Positions 27,793 to 34,745 of a DNA stretch of 64,000 bases are shown one piece after another; the first letter of the stretch is position 1, and every line of letters begins with the position of its first letter. The DNA is from Acinetobacter gerneri DSM 14967 = CIP 107464 = MTCC 9824 (lineage in GTDB: Bacteria; Pseudomonadota; Gammaproteobacteria; Pseudomonadales; Moraxellaceae). The DNA is taken from the NCBI RefSeq assembly GCF_000368565.1, contig NZ_KB849533.1, positions 107,827-171,826 on the forward strand, in the 5' to 3' direction. A program made the translations under genes and the position numbers. The notes beneath the pieces were generated by a model. That model ran no database searches, was not told the origin of the DNA, and saw only the letters and a program-made list of their open reading frames with translations.

Positions 27793-29133
27793 TTAGTGCC
27801 TGATCTCAACAATAACTTTATTCAAACTAAGAGCATCTAAAATTTTATTAATTTCTTCTGTATTTGATACATCTAAGTTTGCATCCCATTCATCCAAAAG
27901 AAGGAATTTTTCATCAGAATTACTAACAATATTTAGAATCCGTTTTATTTTTTGACCTGTAGACAAATGATCAAGATCAGTTGAATTATCCCAAATTAAA
28001 TTATTTAGATTAGTTGGTACCAATATTGCATCATCGCCGATATCATATTTGAGTTTATTTAAAAAAGTGGTTTTCCCAGCCCCATTCTCACCTCTAATAG
28101 TAAACCTTCCATTATTATTTTTTAAGATATAATTAACTCTTTCCTCATTTGAGTTAAAAGAATGATTATTAATTTTTATATTCTTAATTGTTGCCTTATT
28201 TTTACAACCATTATCGAAATCCATATCAAATAACACTTTCAACTGCCCCATAATAGATGGAATTTCGATAAAAGAGCTAAGAACTGAATTTAATGAACTA
28301 AGAACAGTATATATCCTAGTTAAATTAACAACAATTGCTGCAATCACAGAAGCTTGCATTGACTCTGATATTAAAGCACTATATACCAAATAACTTGTTG
28401 GAATCATTGCTATCATTGCAAGCACTAAGTTTATGTTTTGCTTTATAAATTGAGCCTTATATGCAGAATCATAATATAAATTTCCTAATTTTTCAGAATT
28501 TTCAAGCCACTTGTTTTTATTTATTTTATTATCAATAGCATAATTCTCAGGAAATTTATTTAAATAACTCCCGTAATCCATCATATTCAACTCAACATTC
28601 ATGTATAGTTTTTCTATCATTTTCCTCGTTAATACAATTAAAATAAAACTTAAAATAAAACTCAAAACATAACCTATAAAAATTTCGCTAGGCAGTATTA
28701 TATAAAATATAAAAATACTTAAAAGACTATTTAACAACAAGGATAAAAAATCATGAAAAAAATACAGCGTCGAATTTATAATTTGAAACGAGTTCCTTGA
28801 TATCAATGAACCCAGTTTTTCTTTTACGTCGCTTTGATTTAAATTCATTACCGTTAGATTATTTTTTCCATAAACATAACATAAATACTTTCTATGAGTA
28901 TAATTAATCCATTTCTGTAAAAATATGAAAGATATTAAACCTGGTATGTATGGAAAAATCATACAAAAAAGATATAAAATCAAATTATTCTTGAAATCTT
29001 GACCATTTTGAAAGCTTTGTATAATTCTTGTTAAAAAAACAACAGATAAAGCGATTAAGGTTTGATGAATCAATATTAAAATTAACGATAAAAATGAGTA
29101 TTTACTTTTAAAAAGAAATATTTTTTTTGACAT
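27793..29133 (-). CDS. ABC exporter with unusually short ATPase domain
   Basis: A 446-residue protein with about six membrane helices (residues 10-290) and a C-terminal ATPase domain of only about 140 residues instead of over 200. Present are Walker A GENGAGKTT (348-356), signature LSTGQ (390-394), Walker B FLLLDE (410-415), D-loop NLD (419-421) and the H-loop histidine, which is the very last residue (446). A Q-loop glutamine is not obvious: the usual region reads LVPTNLNN. There is no N-terminal C39 peptidase domain. It is last in a three-gene cassette and probably exports the peptide encoded upstream. It is strongly AT-rich in composition. Confidence 0.8.
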   Translation of the reverse strand: MSKKIFLFKSKYSFLSLILILIHQTLIALSVVFLTRIIQSFQNGQDFKNNLILYLFCMIFPYIPGLISFIFLQKWINYTHRKYLCYVYGKNNLTVMNLNQSDVKEKLGSLISRNSFQIINSTLYFFHDFLSLLLNSLLSIFIFYIILPSEIFIGYVLSFILSFILIVLTRKMIEKLYMNVELNMMDYGSYLNKFPENYAIDNKINKNKWLENSEKLGNLYYDSAYKAQFIKQNINLVLAMIAMIPTSYLVYSALISESMQASVIAAIVVNLTRIYTVLSSLNSVLSSFIEIPSIMGQLKVLFDMDFDNGCKNKATIKNIKINNHSFNSNEERVNYILKNNNGRFTIRGENGAGKTTFLNKLKYDIGDDAILVPTNLNNLIWDNSTDLDHLSTGQKIKRILNIVSNSDEKFLLLDEWDANLDVSNTEEINKILDALSLNKVIVEIRH

Positions 29134-29158
29134 AACAGCTTTACCTGTCTATATATTA

Positions 29159-30013
29159 TTAAATTTTCTGTACATGATATTCCGCATTATCAAGAATATC
29201 AAAAGATCTAGATTTTAAGGCCATCGGATTTTTTTTAGCACTATGTCTAACAGATTCTATAGATTCTTTAATTTGATTTAATAATAACTCTGTAGGAGGA
29301 TGAATTTTTGGATCATTTGGATGTCCTATGAAATGTTCTCTAAAAAGCATGACCTCTAGAGAAACCACAATACTATGTAATACCTTGTCTAAAGGTCTAT
29401 TTGTTAATAAAACAGCAGAAGTAGCCCATGTAGATTCATTAAAAATAGTATTGTAATCATAATGTCTATAACGATGTTCATCAATAAATAAGCAATTATG
29501 TGCAAACTCATGTACCAGTAACTCTAATACATCATTTGTTGATCTGGTTAAATTTATATTAGCCCAGATAGTACCAATCGCTGTAGAAGATGAACCACCA
29601 GCTGACACATGAGAAGGGAAAATAAAGATATTCGTGATAATAAGCTTAAATAAATTATAATAATCAATCATTTCATTTTTCATTATCTTTAACGTTTTTT
29701 CAATTATATTTTTTTGCTCAATTATATTTTCAGAAACCTGTTTAACAATTGCTTCTTTTTGATTTCGATCATCTAAGGCAGCAGAATCCCCATTAAAAAT
29801 ATCTAACAATCTTGAAGACTTATCATAATTCGTAATAATTAAGCCATAATCATTTTCTTCTATCTTTCTTTTTTGAACATCCTCTAAGTAAGCATGATAA
29901 ATCTGCTTTAATGAATTTTCATCTCTAATTTGATCTAATTTTTGAGGGTATTGTCGACCAACTATATGTATTAAATTATCGATTTGTTTTTCAAAACTTG
30001 TTTGTAATAACAT
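29159..30013 (-). CDS. HExxH-motif putative peptide modification enzyme or peptidase
   Basis: A 284-residue soluble protein. The key motif is HEFAH at 168-172 in the helix LELLVHEFAHNCLF, a metal-binding HExxH. Downstream His180/184, Glu193 (FNEST) and further histidines (VLHS, REHFIGH) are candidate third ligands. The N-terminal 150 residues are helical and charged. The layout resembles HExxH 'peptide modification' proteins of RiPP clusters, some of which are 2-oxoglutarate-dependent beta-hydroxylases. A zinc protease that removes the leader is the alternative. GGAG precedes the ATG. It is flanked by a small peptide gene upstream and an exporter gene 25 bases downstream. Confidence 0.7.
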   Translation of the reverse strand: MLLQTSFEKQIDNLIHIVGRQYPQKLDQIRDENSLKQIYHAYLEDVQKRKIEENDYGLIITNYDKSSRLLDIFNGDSAALDDRNQKEAIVKQVSENIIEQKNIIEKTLKIMKNEMIDYYNLFKLIITNIFIFPSHVSAGGSSSTAIGTIWANINLTRSTNDVLELLVHEFAHNCLFIDEHRYRHYDYNTIFNESTWATSAVLLTNRPLDKVLHSIVVSLEVMLFREHFIGHPNDPKIHPPTELLLNQIKESIESVRHSAKKNPMALKSRSFDILDNAEYHVQKI

Positions 30014-30043
30014 TATTCAACTCCTTTATTAAAAAACATCTAC

Positions 30044-30087
30044 TAACTATTGATTTTACTCACTAGCTAGTAAATATTTTTTAGTTA
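30044..30087 (-). promoter_or_regulatory. hairpin between peptide and HExxH genes
   Basis: TAACTA (30044-30049) pairs with TAGTTA (30082-30087), and inside it TTTACT (30055-30060) pairs with AGTAAA (30069-30074). It lies in the 83-base gap between the peptide stop and the enzyme start. Such intercistronic hairpins often favour high expression of a precursor peptide over downstream enzymes. No long U-tract follows, so termination would be partial. Confidence 0.4.
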
Positions 30088-30096
30088 ACAAGAAAA

Positions 30097-30297
30097 CTAA
30101 ATGACTTTTTTAGATTTCATGTCGTTGTATGCAATCATTCGTAAAGGTAAGGTATAACCAGGACAAACTGGCTTTTGCGTAAAAAGAGGTTGGTTTGATA
30201 TTGTAGGTTCTTCTACCATATTTTTTATATCATTTTCCGATAGGTTATTAATAGTAGAGCTTACAACTTGATTAATATTTTTGTGTTTAATATACAT
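30097..30297 (-). CDS. putative RiPP-like precursor peptide
   Basis: A 66-residue peptide from the ATG at 30297, which is preceded by AAAGGAATT as a good ribosome site; the frame is open further to 30351 but without one. Residues about 1-30 look like a leader (NINQVVSSTINNLSENDIKN helix, then MVEEP). The C-terminal part is proline-rich with a single cysteine (NQPLFTQKPVCPGYTLPLRM) and a basic end (KSKKVI). Small size, leader/core layout and position directly before an HExxH enzyme and an exporter suggest a ribosomally made, modified peptide. There is no double-glycine cleavage site and no recognisable family. Confidence 0.6.
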   Translation of the reverse strand: MYIKHKNINQVVSSTINNLSENDIKNMVEEPTISNQPLFTQKPVCPGYTLPLRMIAYNDMKSKKVI

Positions 30298-30314
30298 AAA
30301 TAATTCCTTTATTA

Positions 30315-30351
30315 ACTTTTTATAAAAAGTGAGAAAATTAAATTTACTCAC
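30315..30351 (-). promoter_or_regulatory. two adjacent palindromes before the peptide gene
   Basis: ACTTTTTATAAAAAGT (30315-30330) is a perfect 16-base palindrome. It is followed by a second palindrome bounded by GTGAG (30329-30333) and CTCAC (30347-30351) with an AT-rich centre. They sit just upstream of the ribosome site of the peptide gene. They could be regulator binding sites or a structured leader. No regulator gene lies in the cassette. Confidence 0.4.
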
Positions 30352-30640
30352 AAAAACAAATTAACAAGAAAATGTTACACCAATATTTAAAAAATAAAAT
30401 TTAAATCATAAAAACCAAAAAAAATATAAACTCAATATTTATAAAACATTATCTTTTTATTTATAAAAATAAAAAATAATTTATTTTATAATAAAATAAT
30501 TAATTCAAAAAACACAAACCACAATTACATCTTATTAAAAAAATATTCAACTCAATTTTTAAATCCAATATTTTACAACACTATTAAAAATGGTCTCGAT
30601 TTTAGCAGATCAGTCAATAATGTGAATGTGAAATACATAA
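30352..30640. other. very AT-rich gap upstream of the peptide cassette
   Basis: About 290 bases, most of it nearly pure A/T to about 30590, with no supportable gene. It should contain the cassette promoter, but the base composition gives many chance -10 matches and I cannot choose one. Confidence 0.45.
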
Positions 30641-30685
30641 GCTGTGTTGAGATTTCATCAGCGAATCGCGTTGCCGATTAAAATT
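30641..30685 (-). repeat. diverged inverted copy of the MITE right end
   Basis: Read on the minus strand, this segment aligns with the right end of the element at 22918-23181. Shared blocks are AATTTTA, CAACGC, ATTC and ATGAAAT followed by TCAACA, with about three quarters of positions identical by eye. It is older or more decayed than the copy at 25953 and lies in the opposite orientation. The two remnants bracket prfC and the peptide cassette. Confidence 0.5.
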
Positions 30686-30723
30686 AAGCAGATGAGATCT
30701 GGCTAATTTATTCTCATCGAAAT

Positions 30724-30766
30724 AGAAAAAAACCTGACAGCGTTATTTTTAAAAATATTCTGTCAG
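30724..30766 (-). terminator. terminator of mgtA
   Basis: Stem CTGACAG (30734-30740) with CTGTCAG (30760-30766), with inner A/T pairing. On the minus strand it is followed by a run of seven T residues. It lies about 50 bases after the mgtA stop. Confidence 0.85.
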
Positions 30767-30817
30767 ATTTCGTTCCAATCAAAACCTAATATTCAAGTCT
30801 ATTTGAATTTTAAAGTT

Positions 30818-33574
30818 TTATTGCCAACCGTAACGGCGGATATAGATTGTTTTGACGATCTGCGTCACACACATATAAGCAATTAAAATAAATGGCAAAT
30901 AGATGAAATAACTCAGCGGCAAAGCTTGTAATTTGAAATACGATGCCAAAGGTCCCATCGGTAAGAAAATTCCCACACACATGATCACCACAGTCATGAT
31001 CAATAATGGCGTTGCTGCACGACTTTGAATAAAAGGAATTTTTGCTGTCCGAATCATGTGAACAATCAAAGTTTGTGTGAGCAATCCAACAACAAACCAA
31101 CCTGATTGGAACAGTGTTTGTTGAGCAGGTGTATTTGCCGAAAAGACATACCACATCAATGCAAAAGTAATAATGTCAAAGATCGAACTAATCGGACCAA
31201 AAACAATCATAAAACGACCAACTTCTTCAGGCTGCCAACGCTGTGGTTTGGCAATCAATTCGTCATCAACATGGTCAAAAGGGATGGCAATTTGTGAAAT
31301 ATCATAAAGTAAGTTTTGGATCAGCAAGTGGATCGGAAGCATCGGTAAAAATGGAATAAACGCACTTGCCACAAGCACTGAAAAAACATTACCAAAGTTT
31401 GAACTGGCTGTCATTTTAATATATTTCAACATATTGGCAAATGTACGACGTCCTTCAGTTACACCTTGCTCAAGCACCATTAAACTTTTTTCAAGCAAAA
31501 TCAAATCTGCTGATTCTTTCGCGATATCCACCGCGGTATCTACTGAAATACCGATATCAGCAGCACGAATCGCCGCAGCATCATTGATACCGTCCCCTAA
31601 AAAACCAACCACATGCCCATTGGCTTTGAGTTGTTCGACGATTCGCTCTTTGTGCACAGGACTCAATTTGGCAAAAATGGTATAACGCTCCACTGCTTTT
31701 TTAAGCTGTTGATCAGTCATCGTTTCGATCACACCACCCAACAACACTCGATCACAGTCTATTCCGATTTCACGGCATACTTTTTGTGTGACAAATTCAT
31801 TGTCACCTGTCAGCACTTTTACAGCTACACCATGTTCATGCAAGGTTTTTATAGCAGCCATTGCTGACTCTTTTGGAGGATCCAAAAAGGTGACATAGCC
31901 GATCAAAATCAGATCACTTTCATCCGCAACAGCAAAGTTTTCCTGCTCGTCACTAAACTCCCGATAAGCAACTGCGACTACTCGTAGACCATCTCGATTA
32001 TAACGTTGGGTTAATGCTTCGATCGCTGCTCGTCTTTGTGCGGTCAATGCTTCAATTTTCCCATCTATCTCGACATAAGCACAGACTTTAACCATCTCCT
32101 CGACAGCGCCTTTGGTGATCATTCTGACTTTCGCTTGTGGAGTTTTCACCACCACTGACATACGACGACGCTCAAAATCGAAAGGCACTTCATCTATCTT
32201 TCTAAAGGCTAATTTTTGCGTTTTTACCTCTTGGTCTATGGCTTCAAGCACTGCAACATCAAGAAGGTTTTTCAATCCTGTTTGATAGTAACTATTTAAA
32301 AAAGCTTGCATTAATACATAGTCTGAGCTTTCACCTTGTACATTGACATGCTGTGATAAAAAGATTTTATCTTGGGTTAATGTCCCTGTCTTATCCGTAC
32401 AAAGAACATCCATCGCACCAAAGTTTTGAATTGCATCAAGTCTTTTAACAATCACTTTCTTTTTAGAGAGAAATACAGCGCCCTTTGCCAAGGTTGAAGT
32501 CACGATCATCGGTAACATTTCAGGGGTCAAACCGACTGCCACAGAAAGTGCAAACAAAAATGCTTCTGACCAATCACCTTTGGTAAATCCATTGATAAAT
32601 AACACAATCGGAGCCATCACCAACATGAAACGAATCAACAGCCAACTGACTTTATTTACCCCCATTTGAAAAGAGGTTGTGACCCGATCAGTCGCAGTGA
32701 CTCGATGCGCCAAAGCACCAAAATACGTTTGAATACCCGTACTGATCACCATGGCATGTGCCGTACCTGACACAATATTGGTTCCCATGAACACAATATT
32801 TTCCAGATCAAGCGCATTGTTTTCTTTTAAGTTTTTTTGCTGCGCAAATTTTTCTACAGGCATAGACTCACCTGTCATGGCAGCTTGAGAAACAAACAAA
32901 TCTTTCGCTGTTAAAATTCGACAATCTGCAGGAATCATATCCCCTGCTGAAAGTAAAATAATATCGCCAGGAACCAGATATTGAATTGGAATTTCAAACT
33001 CAGTATTTTTTTGATTTTTAATGTTTATTTGATAGCGTTGCTGCATCAAAGCCAAATCATCAAAACTCACCTGATGCCTTAAAACCGTAGCCGTATTACT
33101 GACCATCGCTTTTAATGCATCTGCTGCTTGATTGGATTTTGACTCTTGCCAATAACGCAATAATGTTGAGAGAACCACCATCACGCTGATGATAGAAGCT
33201 CCAGTTAAATCATCTGTAAAAAATGCCACTAAAGCCAGTAAAGTCAATAAGATATTAAATGGATTACGATAGCAATACCAAAGATGTTGCCACCACATTA
33301 AAGGCTTTTCATGTGCAACCTCATTTAAACCGACCTGCTTTTGCCGTGTTATGGCTTGTTGTTCGGTCAAGCCCGATGCTGAACTATCCAATTGTGCAAA
33401 TAATGCGGTCGAATCAAGCTGTGCTGCTTGGATCAATCGAGTCGATAAGGTGTTATTGATTTCCTGTGCATAGCTCGATTGATGCAATTCTTTAAAAGAC
33501 TGGCTGCGTCCAAAGAAACGCGTAAGATGGAATCTTTTTAGAAAAGAAGTAAAAAGTCGTTGCCAAAGTTTCAT
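30818..33574 (-). CDS. mgtA: magnesium-translocating P-type ATPase
   Basis: A 918-residue P-type ATPase of the MgtA/MgtB (type IIIB) group, which imports Mg2+ across the inner membrane. The actuator motif TGES is at 234-237, the membrane motif PEMLP at 351-355 and the phosphorylation site DKTGTLT at 394-400. VLTGDNEFVTQKVCREIGI and GFLGDGINDAAAIRAADIGISVD mark the ATP-binding and hinge regions. The end has the MgtA-type helix series. No mgtL-like leader or known Mg riboswitch is recognisable in the 116-base upstream gap. An outer-membrane protein gene precedes it on the same strand. Confidence 0.95.
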   Translation of the reverse strand: MKLWQRLFTSFLKRFHLTRFFGRSQSFKELHQSSYAQEINNTLSTRLIQAAQLDSTALFAQLDSSASGLTEQQAITRQKQVGLNEVAHEKPLMWWQHLWYCYRNPFNILLTLLALVAFFTDDLTGASIISVMVVLSTLLRYWQESKSNQAADALKAMVSNTATVLRHQVSFDDLALMQQRYQINIKNQKNTEFEIPIQYLVPGDIILLSAGDMIPADCRILTAKDLFVSQAAMTGESMPVEKFAQQKNLKENNALDLENIVFMGTNIVSGTAHAMVISTGIQTYFGALAHRVTATDRVTTSFQMGVNKVSWLLIRFMLVMAPIVLFINGFTKGDWSEAFLFALSVAVGLTPEMLPMIVTSTLAKGAVFLSKKKVIVKRLDAIQNFGAMDVLCTDKTGTLTQDKIFLSQHVNVQGESSDYVLMQAFLNSYYQTGLKNLLDVAVLEAIDQEVKTQKLAFRKIDEVPFDFERRRMSVVVKTPQAKVRMITKGAVEEMVKVCAYVEIDGKIEALTAQRRAAIEALTQRYNRDGLRVVAVAYREFSDEQENFAVADESDLILIGYVTFLDPPKESAMAAIKTLHEHGVAVKVLTGDNEFVTQKVCREIGIDCDRVLLGGVIETMTDQQLKKAVERYTIFAKLSPVHKERIVEQLKANGHVVGFLGDGINDAAAIRAADIGISVDTAVDIAKESADLILLEKSLMVLEQGVTEGRRTFANMLKYIKMTASSNFGNVFSVLVASAFIPFLPMLPIHLLIQNLLYDISQIAIPFDHVDDELIAKPQRWQPEEVGRFMIVFGPISSIFDIITFALMWYVFSANTPAQQTLFQSGWFVVGLLTQTLIVHMIRTAKIPFIQSRAATPLLIMTVVIMCVGIFLPMGPLASYFKLQALPLSYFIYLPFILIAYMCVTQIVKTIYIRRYGWQ

Positions 33575-33690
33575 ATTGAAGTCCCCTTTTTTTGGGCATA
33601 CAAAGTCCTTAGCTTTATTTTTTAAAAATAAAACTGATGAAAAATAAATAATTAATAATTAATTAGATGACGAGATGAGTTCTCGAGAGA

Positions 33691-34389
33691 TTAAGGTGTG
33701 AAGCTTAAACCCAACCCAAACCATCGCTGTCGGAAGGCGTGCAATCGCTCACCAACGGCAACTTCAAGTGTTAAGGTGTTTGGGATCAAGCTGTAATGAG
33801 CAGCAGTTTGAATGAAAGGCGCTTGGTGATCTTGATTAAAAGTTTCAGCTGTGACATCAAAACGCTCATTGAACGAATAATGTGTTGAAACTCCCCAAAG
33901 AACGAGGTCAGACTGTGACTCTGAATGCTGATAGCCCAGATTCATATTCATTCCCAAACGATTTTCGATCAGATTAAAACTGGCAGGCAGATTTAAAAAC
34001 CATTCTTGTTGAGAAGGCTGACCCGCAGGTTTTTCTTGTGTAAATCGAAGACTCGATGCAAGTCCCCAATGCTCATCCATTGACTTGAGCATCGTTTTTG
34101 CCTGAACAGAATATCCATCTGTTTTTTCAGGTGCTTGAACCGCATGATAAGCAAGTGCAACTTCAACATTTTGCCCGAGATTACATGCAGGTGAGACTTG
34201 ATAAGCATCTGCTCCAGACTTCATAAATGTATATGACGTCTCCAATTGACACCGATGCGCTGCCACGATTGAGGCATCATCGGTATTCAATAATGGATCT
34301 GCTATGCTCTTTTCTGCAAACAAGAAAATCCCACAGAGTAACAATACAATCAGTTGAAAAAAACATTGAATGGAAGCGTGTAAAAACAT
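33691..34389 (-). CDS. outer-membrane beta-barrel protein
   Basis: A 232-residue exported protein: hydrophobic signal about residues 10-27, then the mature sequence DPLLNTDDASIVAAHRCQLETSYTF. That start resembles 'MetA pathway/phenol degradation' type and other small transporter-like barrels. The rest alternates polar and hydrophobic residues with many aromatic residues at strand ends, and it ends in phenylalanine-rich GLGLSFTP, like beta-barrel C-termini. Substrate unknown. It lies 116 bases upstream of mgtA on the same strand, so cotranscription is possible. Its ribosome site is buried in a hairpin (see 34399-34429). Confidence 0.65.
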   Translation of the reverse strand: MFLHASIQCFFQLIVLLLCGIFLFAEKSIADPLLNTDDASIVAAHRCQLETSYTFMKSGADAYQVSPACNLGQNVEVALAYHAVQAPEKTDGYSVQAKTMLKSMDEHWGLASSLRFTQEKPAGQPSQQEWFLNLPASFNLIENRLGMNMNLGYQHSESQSDLVLWGVSTHYSFNERFDVTAETFNQDHQAPFIQTAAHYSLIPNTLTLEVAVGERLHAFRQRWFGLGLSFTP

Positions 34390-34398
34390 TGGCTTCTC

Positions 34399-34429
34399 CC
34401 CATTTTACGTAGGTGAGAAACTAAATGGG
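34399..34429 (-). promoter_or_regulatory. leader hairpin covering the ribosome site
   Basis: CCCATTT (34399-34405) and AAATGGG (34423-34429) are complementary. On the minus strand the 3' arm includes part of the GGGGAG ribosome site of the outer-membrane protein gene. The stem would hide it. A further symmetrical site, TGTAGT-C-ACTACA, lies at 34431-34443. Confidence 0.4.
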
Positions 34430-34745
34430 CTGTAGTCACTACAACAAATTTTTGCTTAGATGTAAAAATTTTATATATAGGGGGGATTAAAATATTATTT
34501 TTGTCAAAACTATCTCATTGCAAGATAGCTGTCCTAAAATGCTAACTTGCTCAGTATACGTTTTGGCTTAAAAGATATTTAAACCCGAACCTCGAACAAC
34601 TTCCCATTTAGGAACTCCATTGAATAAACTCAAGCGCATTATAGGTTAAGAAAATAGATTAACAAGTCTTTTTTTGATGAATTTTTTATTGCAATATTCT
34701 TATTCATTTCGATTATAAACTAAACACTATGAGTTTAGATCATGA
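34430..34745. other. gap between barrel gene and c-di-GMP gene
   Basis: About 315 bases. Besides the symmetrical site at 34431-34443, there is a weak hairpin, CTAAAC (34720-34725) with GTTTAG (34733-34738), just after the stop of the MHYT-GGDEF-EAL gene. I see no gene in the rest. Confidence 0.4.

Noticed and set aside
30352..30590. Possible origin-like or curved AT-rich element
   Set aside because: The stretch is nearly all A/T but has no iterons, DnaA-box clusters or partition genes, so it is best read as a promoter region of the cassette.
30586..30640. Forward-strand similarity (AAAATGGTCTCG) to the middle of the MITE-like element
   Set aside because: Only about 12 bases match, too short to claim an additional copy. 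Only the inverted match at 30641-30685 was kept.
33575..33690. mgtL-like leader or Mg2+ riboswitch upstream of mgtA
   Set aside because: A short ATG frame overlaps the mgtA start, but no proline-rich leader or conserved M-box blocks are visible.
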